Origin: Candidatus Binatia bacterium
Lineage (GTDB): Bacteria > Desulfobacterota > Binatia > UBA12015
Direction: 5' to 3'
DNA: 64,000 nucleotides
Assembly (NCBI GenBank): GCA_036563615.1
Contig: DATCMB010000022.1
Span: 496,001 to 560,000 of the forward strand
In this document: piece after piece, positions 7,836 through 20,692 of the stretch
How positions within the stretch are numbered: position 1 is the stretch's first letter
How the letters are laid out: each line of letters starts with the position of its first letter
Position numbers and translations under genes: made by a program
The notes under the pieces: generated by a model
Seen by the model: the letters and a program-made list of their open reading frames with translations, nothing else
The model's database searches: none
What the model was told of the DNA's origin: nothing

Positions 7836-9238
7836 AGGAACGCCGTCAGCTCTTCATCGGTCTCTTCGTGATGGCCGATCTCACCGTGCTGGCGGCGGCG
7901 TGGGCGCTCGCCTACGCGCTGCGCTTCGTCGTGCCCGTCATCCCGGTCACCAAGGGCACGCCGCCGTTCGCGAACTACTTGACGCTGCTGCCCGTGATCC
8001 TCGCGATCTGGGGCATCGTGTTCCGCGCGAGCGGGCTCTACGACCCGATGCGCACGCGCGAGGTCGGCGCCGAGCGCCGCACGGTGCTGCGCGCCTGCTC
8101 GCTCGCGATGCTGATCTTCACCGCGGTCAGCTTCCTCGGCTTCGAGAAGGCGTACTCGCTGTCGCGCCTGATGCTGCTCTACTTCTACGTGCTCGGCACG
8201 GCCGCGGTCATCGTCGAGCGCTCGCTGCTGCGCGAGATCCTGCGCGAGCTGCGCCGACGCGGCTACAACCTGCGCCACGTGCTGATCGTCGGCGACGGCG
8301 AGCTCGCGCAGGCGGTCGCCGATCGCATGACCCGCCACCCGGAGTTCGGTCTCAAGGTGCGTGGTTTCCTGACCGATGACCCCGCCAGGGTGGGGACTTC
8401 CATCGGCGCCGTTCCGGTCTGCGGTCAGTGGGACTCCGTGGCGGACGTGGTCGCCAAGGGCGGCGTCGACCAGGTCGTGCTCGCGCTGCCGTTCGAGGCG
8501 CTGCCGCGGCTCGGCGGGATCGTCTCGAAGCTCGACTCGGCCGCGGTCGACATCAAGGTCGTCCCCGACGTCGAGCGCTTCGTCAGCCTGCGCAGCGGCA
8601 TCGAGGAGTTCGAGGGCCTGCCGGTGATCAGCCTGCGCGCGACGCCGCTCACCGGCTGGAACCGGGTCGCGAAGCGCGCCATGGACGTTGCGCTAGGCTC
8701 CGTCGCGCTGGTCGTCGCGGCGCCGCTGATGCTGGTCATCGCGCTGCTCGTCAAGCTGACCTCGCCGGGGCCCGTGCTGTTCAGCCAGGAGCGCATGGGG
8801 CTCGACGGGCGCGTGTTCCGCGTCTGGAAGTTCCGCACCATGCGCGAGGACGCCGAGGAGGACACCGGCCCGGTGTGGGCCACTCCCGACGACCCGCGCC
8901 GCACCAAGGTCGGAGCCTGGCTGCGTCGCCTGTCGCTCGACGAGCTGCCGCAGCTCATCAACGTGCTGCGCGGCGAGATGAGCCTCGTCGGGCCGCGTCC
9001 CGAGCGGCCCATCTTCATCGAGGAGTTCCGCCGGCGCGTCCCGCGCTACATGCTGCGCCACATGGTCCGGGCCGGTATGACGGGCTGGGCGCAGGTCCAC
9101 GGCTGGCGCGGAAATACCTCTATTGAGCAGCGCATCAAGTACGATCTTTACTACATCGAGAACTGGTCCCTGCTGCTCGACCTCAAGATCCTCGCGCTCA
9201 CCTTCGTTCGAGGCTTCGCCAACAAGAACGCCTACTGA
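7829..9238 (+). CDS. Undecaprenyl-phosphate glycosylphosphotransferase, WcaJ type
   Basis: 469 aa polyisoprenyl-phosphate hexose-1-phosphate transferase that starts repeat-unit synthesis at the inner membrane. There are four N-terminal membrane helices (about residues 8-115), a Rossmann-like CoA-binding-3 domain beginning LIVGDGELAQAV, a reentrant hydrophobic helix near residue 290, and the catalytic domain with FRTMREDAEE, SLDELPQLINVLRGEMSLVG and PGMTGWAQV-like RAGMTGWAQVHGW. ATG 7829 was chosen over upstream 7772 because it overlaps the preceding stop. The cluster is thus self-sufficient for initiation, yet a second initiating transferase is encoded at 50519-52447. Confidence 0.92.
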   Translation: MLKERRQLFIGLFVMADLTVLAAAWALAYALRFVVPVIPVTKGTPPFANYLTLLPVILAIWGIVFRASGLYDPMRTREVGAERRTVLRACSLAMLIFTAVSFLGFEKAYSLSRLMLLYFYVLGTAAVIVERSLLREILRELRRRGYNLRHVLIVGDGELAQAVADRMTRHPEFGLKVRGFLTDDPARVGTSIGAVPVCGQWDSVADVVAKGGVDQVVLALPFEALPRLGGIVSKLDSAAVDIKVVPDVERFVSLRSGIEEFEGLPVISLRATPLTGWNRVAKRAMDVALGSVALVVAAPLMLVIALLVKLTSPGPVLFSQERMGLDGRVFRVWKFRTMREDAEEDTGPVWATPDDPRRTKVGAWLRRLSLDELPQLINVLRGEMSLVGPRPERPIFIEEFRRRVPRYMLRHMVRAGMTGWAQVHGWRGNTSIEQRIKYDLYYIENWSLLLDLKILALTFVRGFANKNAY

Positions 9239-9288
9239 TGCCTTGGCGCCGCGCGCGCCCCGTGAACCCCTGAACGGGAGATTGGTCC

Positions 9289-10613
9289 ATGAAAATCTGT
9301 GTCGTTGGAACGGGCTACGTCGGTCTGGTCGCCGGAACCTGCTTCGCCGAGAGCGGCAACGACGTGACCTGTGTCGACAACGTTGCGGAGAAGATCGAGG
9401 CGCTGCAGCGCTGTGAGATTCCGATCTACGAGCCGGGGCTCGAGGAGCTGGTGCGGCGCAACAGCGAGGAGAAGCGCCTGCAGTTCACCACCGACCTCGA
9501 CGCCGCCGTGAAGGGGGCGGAGATCTGCTTCATCGCGGTCGGCACGCCCATGGACCACTCCGGGGCTGCCGACCTGCGCGCCGTGATGGCGGTCGCCGAG
9601 GGCATCGCCAAGGCGGCGAACGGCGACAAGGTGGTGGCGATCAAGAGCACCGTGCCGATCGGCACCGCCGACCGCGTGCGCCGCATCATGCGCGAGCACA
9701 GCAAGCACCACCTGCCCGTGATCTCGAATCCGGAGTTCATGAAGGAGGGCGCCGCGATCGAGGACTTCATGAAGCCGGATCGCGTGGTGCTCGGCGGCGA
9801 CGACGAGGCGGCGCTCGAGAAGATGAAGGAGATCTACTCACCGTTCGTCCGCACCGAGAACCCCATCCTGGTGATGGACAACCGCTCGGCGGAGATGACC
9901 AAGTACGCGGCGAACTCGCTGCTCGCGACCAAGATCTCGTTCATCAACGAGATCGCGAACCTGTGCGAGAAGGTCGGCGCCGACATCAACGCCGTGCGCC
10001 GCGGCATCGGTACCGACCGCCGCATCGGGCCGCACTTCCTCTTCCCGGGCGTGGGCTACGGCGGCAGCTGCTTCCCGAAGGACGTCCACGCGATCATCTC
10101 GACCGCGCAGGACCACCAGCTCGACTTCACGCTGCTGCGCGCGGTCGACGAGGTGAACGACCGGCAGAAGCGCGTCCTCGTGGGACGCATCCTCGAGCAC
10201 TTCGGCGGCGACGTCTCCGGGCGTCAGCTCGCGGTGTGGGGGCTCGCGTTCAAGCCGCGCACCGACGACATGCGCGAGGCGCCGTCGGTGGTGATCATCG
10301 AGCGCCTGCTCGGGTGCGGCGCGAAGGTCGCGGTGCACGATCCCGAGGCGATGAACGAGGCGCGCAAGATCCTCGGCGACCGCGTCACCTACCACCGCCT
10401 CAACTACGACGCCCTCAAGGACGCCGAGGCGCTCATCATCGTCACCGAGTGGAACGAGTTCCGGCGTCCGGACTTCCAGCGCATGAAGTCGCTGATGAAG
10501 TCGCCGGTGATCTTCGACGGGCGCAACGTGTACGAGCCGCAGCAGATGCTCGCCCACGGCTTCACGTACTACTCGATGGGACGCCGCACGGTGCGGCCGG
10601 AGAACGGCGGCCG

Positions 10614-10617
<4 letters not shown>
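9289..10617 (+). CDS. ugd: UDP-glucose 6-dehydrogenase
   Basis: 442 aa NAD-dependent four-electron oxidase converting UDP-glucose to UDP-glucuronate. It has an N-terminal Rossmann motif [15 protein letters not shown] and the catalytic cysteine C261 in [10 protein letters not shown]. Length is normal for the TuaD/Ugd family. A Shine-Dalgarno (GGGAG) precedes the ATG. Its stop overlaps the next start (ATGA), coupling it to UDP-glucuronate decarboxylase, the next enzyme of the UDP-xylose pathway. Confidence 0.95.
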
Positions 10618-11567
<950 letters not shown>

Positions 11568-11593
11568 CGGCTCGCGAAAGGCAGGGAAGCCTC

Positions 11594-12529
11594 ATGAAGA
11601 TCGTGGTCACCGGTGGCGCGGGCTTCATCGGCTCGCACGTCGCCGAGGCGTACGTGCAGGCCGGACACGACGTCGTCGTGGTCGACGACCTGTCGAGCGG
11701 CAAGCGCGAGCAGGTGCCCGAGGGCGCGCGCTTCGTGCAGATGGACGTCCGCGACCCGGCGATCGCCGATCTGTTCGCGCGCGAGCGTCCGGAGCTGCTG
11801 AGCCACCACGCGGCGCAGATGGACGTCCGGCGCTCGGTCGCGGATCCGCGCTTCGACGCCGACGTCAACATCATGGGGCTGCTCAACCTGCTCGAGGCGG
11901 CGAAGGCGGTCGGCACGCGGCGCGTGCTGTTCGCGTCGTCGGGCGGCGCCGGCTACGGCGAGCAGGACGAGTTCCCCGCCCCGGAGACGCACCGGACCGC
12001 ACCGGTGAGCCCGTACGGCGTGAGCAAGATCGCGAGCGAGCTCTACCTCGGCTGCTACCAGGCGATGATCGGCCTGGAGTGGGTCGCGATGCGCTACGCC
12101 AACGTCTACGGCCCGCGTCAGGACCCGCACGGCGAGGCCGGCGTGGTCGCGATCTTCACGCTCAAGCTGCTCTCCGGCGAGACGCCGACCATCAACGGCG
12201 ACGGCAAGCAGACGCGCGACTACGTCTACGTCGGCGATCTCGTGCGGGCGAACCTGGCGCTCGCGACCCACAGCTACTGCGGCCCGATGAACTTCGGCAC
12301 CGGTATCGAGACCGACGTCAACACCCTGTTCCACGAGCTGCGGGAGCTCTGCGGCGCGGACGTCCCCGAGCAGCACGGGCCGGCGAAGCCCGGGGAGCAG
12401 CGGCGCAGCGTCATCTCGCCGAAGCTCGCCGAGCAGGTCCTCGGCTGGCGGCCGGAGGTCACGCTGCGCGAGGGGCTCGCGCGGACGGTCGAGTACTTCC
12501 GCGAGAAGCGCGCGGGCGGCGGTCGCTAG
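11594..12529 (+). CDS. NAD-dependent sugar epimerase, UDP-glucose/UDP-pentose 4-epimerase-like
   Basis: 311 aa extended SDR with [10 protein letters not shown] and the catalytic Y141-x3-K145 in YGVSK. The serine position reads ASSGGAGYG, typical of GalE-related enzymes. The family interconverts C4 epimers of UDP-sugars. Following ugd and uxs, it could act on UDP-xylose (giving UDP-L-arabinose), UDP-glucuronate or UDP-glucose; the sequence does not decide. It closes the first glycan cluster; a 120-nt gap follows. Confidence 0.8.
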   Translation: MKIVVTGGAGFIGSHVAEAYVQAGHDVVVVDDLSSGKREQVPEGARFVQMDVRDPAIADLFARERPELLSHHAAQMDVRRSVADPRFDADVNIMGLLNLLEAAKAVGTRRVLFASSGGAGYGEQDEFPAPETHRTAPVSPYGVSKIASELYLGCYQAMIGLEWVAMRYANVYGPRQDPHGEAGVVAIFTLKLLSGETPTINGDGKQTRDYVYVGDLVRANLALATHSYCGPMNFGTGIETDVNTLFHELRELCGADVPEQHGPAKPGEQRRSVISPKLAEQVLGWRPEVTLREGLARTVEYFREKRAGGGR

Positions 12530-12649
12530 GCGGCCGGGCAGGGCGGAGGCTGCCGTCGGCGCCGGGCGAACGCCACGGCCGGCGGACGGCGCGCACCAGC
12601 GAAACGACGGGCGCCAGGGGGCGCGGTCTGGTAAGTAGTCACGTTTCCG

Positions 12650-14445
<1,796 letters not shown>

Positions 14446-14449
<4 letters not shown>

Positions 14450-15108
14450 CGGCCCCGCATCAGGCCCGCGATTCGAAGTCGGGCGGCGCCGAGGACGTGC
14501 GCCCGACGCCCAAGGCCAAGTCGACCTTCCGCGAGTACGCCGAGGCCCTCGTGGTCGCCTTGGCGCTCGCTTTGTTCATCCGAACGTTTTTCGTGCAGGC
14601 CTTCAAGATTCCGTCCGGATCGATGCTGCCGACGCTGCAGATCGGCGATCACCTGCTCGTCAACAAACTTCTGTATGGCGTTCGGATCCCCGTGTATGGC
14701 ACACGTTTGTTCAGCTACTTCGAGCCGGAACGGGGCGACATCATCGTGTTCGTCTACCCCGAGGATCGGGAGAAGGACTTCATCAAGCGGGTCATCGGGA
14801 TCCCGGGCGACGAGATCGAGATCAGGAACAAGAAGCTGTACCGCAACGGCGAGCCGGTGGGTGAAGAACCGTACGCGCAGTACACGGAGCCGGCCGAGCC
14901 GGGACCTCGCGACAACTTCGGCCCCGTTACCGTCCCGGAGGGTCACGTGTTCGTCATGGGCGACAACCGCGACCACAGCTTTGACTCACGTTTCTGGGGC
15001 TTCGTGCCGTATGAGGACATCAAAGGCAAAGCGTTCATCATCTACTGGTCGTGGGACGGTGACGATAGCTGGGTGCGCTGGTCGAGGATCGGCCGCCTGG
15101 TGCACTGA
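14446..15108 (+). CDS. lepB: Signal peptidase I
   Basis: 220 aa serine/lysine-dyad protease that removes signal peptides at the outer face of the inner membrane. One N-terminal membrane helix (about residues 33-50) is followed by the nucleophile Ser59 in SGSM and the general base Lys114 in KRVIGIPGD; box E is [11 protein letters not shown]. The GTG at 14446, overlapping the lepA stop (GTGA), was chosen over the longer frame because it gives a normal short cytosolic N-terminus. It is coupled to lepA. Confidence 0.95.
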
Positions 15109-15158
15109 TCTGCGCCGTGCCGCCCGGACCGAGATCCAGAGGAACTCGGGAGGTCCGT

Positions 15159-16511
15159 ATGCAACTGAGTGAGAAGCTGGCGTCGAGGCAGGCTCGACTG
15201 GGTGTCATCGGCCTCGGCTACGTGGGCTTGCCGCTGTCGGTCGAGATGGCGCAAGCGGGCTTCTCGGTGGTCGGTATCGACGCGGATCCGCGCAAGGTCG
15301 CGGAGATCAACGCGCAGCGCTCGTACATCTCCGACGTTCCGACCGACGTGCTCGCCAAGGTGGTCGCCGCGGGCAAGCTCGAGGCGACGACCGACACCGG
15401 CGTGCTCGCCGAGGTCGACGCGGTCAGCATCTGCGTGCCGACGCCGCTGTCGAAGACCAAGGACCCGGACGTCAGCTACATCCTCGACGCCGTCAAGGCG
15501 ATCAAGCAGCACCTGCACCGCGGACAGCTGATCGTGCTCGAGAGCACGACCTATCCCGGCACCACCGACGAGCTGATCCGCGCGGAGCTCGAGTCGAAGG
15601 ACCTGCGCGTCGGGCGCGACTTCTTCCTCGCGTTCTCGCCCGAGCGCATCGATCCGGGCAACCGCACGCACGGGACGCGCAACACGCCGAAGGTCGTGGG
15701 CGGCATCACGCCGCGCTGCACCGAGCTCGCGACGCTGCTCTACTCGCAGTTCATCGAGCGCGTCGTGCCGGTGTCGTCGGCGCGCACGGCGGAGATGGTG
15801 AAGCTCCTCGAGAACACCTTCCGCAGCGTCAACATCGCGCTGGTCAACGAGCTCGCGTCGATGTGCGACGTGCTCGGCATCGACGCCTACGAGGTGATCG
15901 ACGCCGCGGCGACCAAGCCCTTCGGCTTCCTGCCGTTCTACCCGGGTCCGGGTCTCGGCGGCCACTGCATCCCGATCGACCCGCACTACCTCGCGTGGAA
16001 GCTCAAGGCGCACGACTTCACGGCGCGCTTCATCGGGCTCGCTGCCGAGGTCAACCAGCGCATGCCCGAGCTGGTGGTGGACAAGGTCGTCGCGGGGCTC
16101 AACCACCAGGGCAAGCCGGTCAAGGGCTCGCGGATCCTGGCGCTCGGCGTCGCCTACAAGCGCGACGTCAGCGACATGCGCGAGTCGCCGGCGCTGACGG
16201 TCATCAAGCTGCTCGAAGACCGCGGCGGGCGGGTCAGCTACCACGATCCGTACGTGCCCGAGATGGTGCTCGAGAACGGCTCGATGGCGAGCGTCGCCTT
16301 GACGGACGACGTGCTGCGCATGGCCGACTGCGTGGTGATCCTCACCGACCACTCGTGCTTCGACATCCCGCACATCGTCGCGAACTCGCGGCTGGTCGTG
16401 GACACGCGCAACGCGACGCGCGGTCTCGAGAGCAAGTTCGGCGAGCGGATCTGGAAGCTCGGCGCTCCTGCGCCGGCGGCCATGAACTACGCCTACGCCG
16501 AGTCCGCCTGA
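15159..16511 (+). CDS. UDP-N-acetylglucosamine 6-dehydrogenase, WbpA type
   Basis: 450 aa nucleotide-sugar dehydrogenase. It has an N-terminal GLGYVGLPL Rossmann motif, ESTTYPGTT, KPFGF.PF.PGPGLGG and the catalytic C270 in GGHCIP, the pattern of UDP-HexNAc (WbpA/WbpO/TviB) rather than UDP-glucose dehydrogenases. It makes a UDP-N-acetylhexosaminuronate for surface polysaccharides. The start at ATG 15159 is supported by GGGAGG eight nt upstream. It is separated from the first glycan cluster by lepAB, so it may serve either polysaccharide locus. Confidence 0.88.
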   Translation: MQLSEKLASRQARLGVIGLGYVGLPLSVEMAQAGFSVVGIDADPRKVAEINAQRSYISDVPTDVLAKVVAAGKLEATTDTGVLAEVDAVSICVPTPLSKTKDPDVSYILDAVKAIKQHLHRGQLIVLESTTYPGTTDELIRAELESKDLRVGRDFFLAFSPERIDPGNRTHGTRNTPKVVGGITPRCTELATLLYSQFIERVVPVSSARTAEMVKLLENTFRSVNIALVNELASMCDVLGIDAYEVIDAAATKPFGFLPFYPGPGLGGHCIPIDPHYLAWKLKAHDFTARFIGLAAEVNQRMPELVVDKVVAGLNHQGKPVKGSRILALGVAYKRDVSDMRESPALTVIKLLEDRGGRVSYHDPYVPEMVLENGSMASVALTDDVLRMADCVVILTDHSCFDIPHIVANSRLVVDTRNATRGLESKFGERIWKLGAPAPAAMNYAYAESA

Positions 16512-16515
16512 AGCG

Positions 16516-17964
16516 ATGTCCGCCGAGCAGAGGCAGGAGGGCGGCGAGGCAGCGGCAGAGCCGAGCTTCGCCGAGCTGCTCGACGGGCACGCGCCGCCGC
16601 ACACCTTCGAGGTCGGCCAGACCGTCTCCGGCGTCGTGATCCAGATCGGCGCCGAGGACGTCTTTCTCGACCTCGGGGGCAAGGGCGAGGGGCACATCGC
16701 GCGCGCCGAGCTGGTCGACGACACGGGCGCGCTCACCGTCGCGGTGGGCGACACCGTCGAAGCGACGGTGGTCGACGTCGGACGCGAGCTGCGCCTGTCG
16801 CGCAAGCTCGTCGCCGGCGCGCACGCGCGCGAGATGCTGCGCAGCGCGGCGGAGAGCGGGATCCCGGTGCAGGGCAAGGTCGCCGCCGTCATCAAGGGCG
16901 GCTTCGAGGTGACGGTCGCGGGTCTGCGCGCGTTCTGTCCGCTGTCGCAGATGGACCTGCGCCGGATCGACGACCAGGCCGCCTACCTGAACCAGGTCTA
17001 CGACTTCCGCGTCGTCGAGCTCAGCGAGGACGGACGGCGCATCGTCGTGTCGCGGCGCAAGCTGCTCGAGGAGGAGGCGCGGCGTCAAGCAGAGGAGACG
17101 CGCAAGCGGGTGGTTCCCGGCGCCGTGCTCACCGGGCACGTGAGCTCGGTGACCGCGTTCGGCGCCTTCGTCGACCTGGGCGGCGTCTCCGGGCTCGTGC
17201 ACGTCTCCGAGATCTCGCACCAGCGCGTCGACCGGCCGGCGGACGTCCTGCAGCCGGGCCAGCAGGTCACCGTCAAGGTGCTCCGCGTCGACCTGCAGAC
17301 CGGCAAGATCGCGCTCAGCATGAAGGAGCTCGAGGGCGATCCGTGGGCGACGGTGCACGAGAAGCTGAAGCCGCGTCAGGTGGTCGAGGGCCGGCTCGCG
17401 CGCGTCACCGACTTCGGCGCGTTCGTCGAGCTGCTGCCCGGCGTCGACGGCCTCGTGCACGTCAGCGAGCTGCCGCACGGCTCGCTCGCCAAGCTGCGCG
17501 AGGCGGCGAAGGCGCGCGCCGCGATCTCGGTGATCGTGCTCGAGATCGACGACCAGAAGCGCCGCATCGCGCTCGCGCTCGCGCCGAGCGGCGTCGCCGC
17601 GGGCGACGTGCTCGAGACGCCGCAGCTCGCGGTCGGCAGCGTCGTCACCGGCAAGGTCGAGAAGATCGAGCCCTTCGGCGTCACGCTGCGCCTCGGACCG
17701 GGGCAGACCGGCCTCATCCCGAACAGCGAGATGGGCACCCCGCGCGGCACCGACCACGCGAAGGAGTTCCCGCCCGGCACCGAGATCTCGGCCGAGGTGC
17801 TGTCGATCGACAAGGGCGGGCGGCGCGTGCGCCTGTCGCGCCAGCGCGCGATCGCGCGCGAGGAGCGCGCCGAGGTCGAGCGCCACACGCGCACGGCGCA
17901 GAACACAAGCCTCTCGACCTTCGGCGAGCTGCTCGCGAAGGCGCAGCGCGAGCGCCGGCGCTGA
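16516..17964 (+). CDS. S1 RNA-binding domain protein, ribosomal protein S1-like
   Basis: 482 aa with five consecutive S1 (OB-fold) domains at about residues 34-97, 117-182, 201-270, 287-355 and 373-442. Domains three and four are the best conserved (VTAFGAFVDLGGVSGLVHVSE type). E. coli S1 has six domains, so this is a shorter form. The C-terminal tail SLSTFGELLAKAQRERRR is short and basic. Predicted to bind mRNA on the 30S subunit. Whether it is the main RpsA or a paralogue needs the rest of the genome. It starts 4 nt after the preceding dehydrogenase. Confidence 0.82.
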   Translation: MSAEQRQEGGEAAAEPSFAELLDGHAPPHTFEVGQTVSGVVIQIGAEDVFLDLGGKGEGHIARAELVDDTGALTVAVGDTVEATVVDVGRELRLSRKLVAGAHAREMLRSAAESGIPVQGKVAAVIKGGFEVTVAGLRAFCPLSQMDLRRIDDQAAYLNQVYDFRVVELSEDGRRIVVSRRKLLEEEARRQAEETRKRVVPGAVLTGHVSSVTAFGAFVDLGGVSGLVHVSEISHQRVDRPADVLQPGQQVTVKVLRVDLQTGKIALSMKELEGDPWATVHEKLKPRQVVEGRLARVTDFGAFVELLPGVDGLVHVSELPHGSLAKLREAAKARAAISVIVLEIDDQKRRIALALAPSGVAAGDVLETPQLAVGSVVTGKVEKIEPFGVTLRLGPGQTGLIPNSEMGTPRGTDHAKEFPPGTEISAEVLSIDKGGRRVRLSRQRAIAREERAEVERHTRTAQNTSLSTFGELLAKAQRERRR

Positions 17965-18074
17965 GGCGTCGGGCTGCGATCCAGCGTCGCGCCACGAGCT
18001 GACGCCAGACCCGCGGGCCGCGCTCGGCGTCGCGTCGGCGCTGGCGGGCTCGCAGTTGCCCCGTCGGCCACGCC

Positions 18075-18929
18075 TCAGGCGCCGGTCAGGCGGCGCGCGT
18101 CGGCGGGCGTCGCGATCTCGCGTCCGAGCCGGCGCGCGAGCGCGGCGACCTCGCGCACGCGCTCGACGTTGCCGCGCGCGGGATCGCTCGCGTCGTCCTC
18201 GAGCCCGACCCGGACGTGGCCGCCGCGGCGGATCGCGTGCTCCGCGATCGGCAGCACGTCGCCGCCGTAGCAGGCGACCATCCACGGGAAGCTCGCGCCA
18301 CGGAGCAGCTCGACGTAGGCGTCGACGAACGCCGGCTCGGGCGGGAAGCCGAAGGGCAGGACGCTCCCGCCGAACATGAAGCGCACCACCGCCGGACGCA
18401 GCCCTGGGAACTCCGGCAGCAGCAGCAGCAGCTGGCGCACGAAGCCCGGCTCGTAGGCGGCAACGCTGGGCGCGAGCCCGTGCCGCTCGCAGAGCGCGAG
18501 CGCGTGGCGGCTGTCCTCGACCGGATTGACGTAGGCGAAGCCGCGCGGCGCGAGGCGACCGTCCGCGCAGCGGATCAGGTAGACCGTGCCGGTGTCGACC
18601 GGGGCCCAGTCGAGCAAGCCCTCGGCGCCGAGCGCATCGACGTGGCGAAAGCGCGCCACCGGGTCGCCGGTCGAGAACGACATCGACGGGTAGACGAGCA
18701 GGCCGTCGCAGCGCAGCTCGGCGAAGATCTCGCGGTGCGCGTCGGCGTCGTCGAACGCCCAGCCGCCGTCGGGCTTGCGGCCGTGGACGTGGATCACCGA
18801 AGCGCCTTCCGCGGCGCACGCGCGGGCGTCGGCGACGATCTCCTCTTTGGTGATCGGCACCCGCGGGTGCTCGTCGCGCGTCGTCGCGCCATTGACGGCG
18901 ACCTCGATGATCAGCGGTGGCAGCGACAT
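18075..18929 (-). CDS. BKACE (DUF849) beta-keto acid cleavage enzyme
   Basis: 284 aa TIM-barrel enzyme of the 3-keto-5-aminohexanoate cleavage family: VNGATT near the N-terminus, the zinc-binding HVHGR (H47, H49), and a C-terminal VGLEDD segment. Family members transfer a beta-keto acid carbon unit onto acetyl-CoA, giving acetoacetate plus an acyl-CoA; substrates vary widely. ATG 18929 was chosen because GGAAGGAGG lies just upstream; the longer frame has no support. It is convergent with the S1 gene and divergent from pyrR, and alone in its transcription unit, so no pathway partner is visible. Confidence 0.85.
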   Translation of the reverse strand: MSLPPLIIEVAVNGATTRDEHPRVPITKEEIVADARACAAEGASVIHVHGRKPDGGWAFDDADAHREIFAELRCDGLLVYPSMSFSTGDPVARFRHVDALGAEGLLDWAPVDTGTVYLIRCADGRLAPRGFAYVNPVEDSRHALALCERHGLAPSVAAYEPGFVRQLLLLLPEFPGLRPAVVRFMFGGSVLPFGFPPEPAFVDAYVELLRGASFPWMVACYGGDVLPIAEHAIRRGGHVRVGLEDDASDPARGNVERVREVAALARRLGREIATPADARRLTGA

Positions 18930-18986
18930 GCGGGCCTCCTTCCGCGCAGACCCGGCGCACCTTCGGACGCTGCGGGCAGCACGCAA

Positions 18987-19015
18987 TTGACATCCCGTGT
19001 CCCGGGCGGTACCCG
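18987..19015 (+). promoter_or_regulatory. Candidate sigma-70 promoter of the pyr operon
   Basis: TTGACA (18987-18992) is a consensus -35 box. TACCCG (19010-19015) follows after a 17-nt spacer. Transcription would start around 19021-19023, so the mRNA would begin almost directly with the PyrR-binding hairpin at 19025. Confidence 0.5.
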
Positions 19016-19024
19016 AGAGAGCGC

Positions 19025-19060
19025 ACCTTTTAAGTCGAATCCAGCGAGGTTCGGAAAGGT
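19025..19060 (+). promoter_or_regulatory. PyrR-binding RNA hairpin overlapping the pyrR ribosome binding site
   Basis: Bases 19038-19051 (AATCCAGCGAGGTT) match the PyrR-binding-loop consensus ARUCCNGNGAGGYU at every position. The flanks fold as expected: lower stem 19025-19030 with 19055-19060 (6 bp), a 5'-side purine-containing bulge, upper stem 36-39 and 41-42 with 48-53, and a loop AGCGA. The 3' arm contains the Shine-Dalgarno GGAAAGG of pyrR (ATG 19066). UMP-bound PyrR would stabilise the hairpin and block translation, as shown for mycobacterial pyr leaders. Confidence 0.85.
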
Positions 19061-19065
19061 CATGA

Positions 19066-19677
<612 letters not shown>

Positions 19678-19680
19678 GCG

Positions 19681-20670
19681 ATGGCCATGCTGTTCGAGCG
19701 ACGTCACCTGCTCGGGCTCGAGGGCCTGAGCGCCGAGGAGATCACCTTCCTGCTCGACACCGCGGAATCGTTCAAGGAGGTCTCGGAGCGCGAGATCAAG
19801 AAGGTGCCGACGCTGCGCGGTCGCACCGTGGTCAACCTCTTCTACGAAGCGAGCACACGCACGCGGACGTCCTTCGAGATCGCCGCCAAGCGCCTGTCCG
19901 CGGACACGATCAACCTGTCGGCCAACGTCTCGTCGGCGAGCAAGGGGGAGACGCTGACCGACACCGCGCGCAACCTCGCCGCGATGCGCCCGGACGCGAT
20001 CGTGGTGCGCCATCCCTCGGCGGGCGCGCCGCACCTGCTCGCGCGTCACGTCGACTGCCCGATCATCAACGCGGGCGACGGCGCGCACGAGCACCCCACG
20101 CAGGCGCTGCTCGACCTGCTGACGATCCGCTCGCACAAGGGACAAATCGCAGGCTTGACGGTGGCGATCGTCGGCGACCTGCTGCACAGCCGGGTCGCGC
20201 GCTCGAACCTGTTCGGCCTGCGGACGATGGGCGCGCGGGTGCGCTTCGTCGGCCCGCCGACGCTCGTGCCGCGCCACTTCGCGGAGCTCGGCGCCGAGCT
20301 GGTCTACGACCTGCACGAGGGGCTGCGCGACGTCGACGTCATCATGATGCTGCGCATCCAGCGCGAGCGCATGAACGGCCGCTACTTCTCGTCGCTCGAC
20401 GAGTACTCGCGGCTCTACTGCCTGTCGGTCGACGCGGTGGCGCGCGCGCGCAAGGACGTGATCATCCTGCACCCGGGACCGATGAACCGCGGCGTCGAGA
20501 TCTCGAGCACGGTTGCCGACGGTCCGTACTCGGTCATCATGGACCAGGTGACGAACGGTCTCGCGGTGCGCATGGCGACGCTCTACGTGCTGGTCGGCAA
20601 GCGGCGCGAGGTCGAGGTCGTCGAGAACGAGGCTGCGCCGCCGCTGCGTCGCGCGGCCGCGGCCGAGTAG
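19681..20670 (+). CDS. pyrB: Aspartate carbamoyltransferase catalytic subunit
   Basis: 329 aa. It condenses carbamoyl phosphate and aspartate, the committed step of pyrimidine synthesis. The carbamoyl-phosphate site STRTR is at residues 58-62, HPTQALLDL follows mid-protein, and [11 protein letters not shown] is near the C-terminus. It starts 3 nt after pyrR, with GGAGGG upstream. No pyrI regulatory subunit is present, consistent with an operon controlled by PyrR. The pyrB-pyrC neighbourhood is the usual one for class of ATCase that associates with dihydroorotase, but assembly is not deducible here. Confidence 0.96.
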   Translation: MAMLFERRHLLGLEGLSAEEITFLLDTAESFKEVSEREIKKVPTLRGRTVVNLFYEASTRTRTSFEIAAKRLSADTINLSANVSSASKGETLTDTARNLAAMRPDAIVVRHPSAGAPHLLARHVDCPIINAGDGAHEHPTQALLDLLTIRSHKGQIAGLTVAIVGDLLHSRVARSNLFGLRTMGARVRFVGPPTLVPRHFAELGAELVYDLHEGLRDVDVIMMLRIQRERMNGRYFSSLDEYSRLYCLSVDAVARARKDVIILHPGPMNRGVEISSTVADGPYSVIMDQVTNGLAVRMATLYVLVGKRREVEVVENEAAPPLRRAAAAE

Positions 20671-20692
20671 GCCGGGGAGCGAGCGGGACGGC

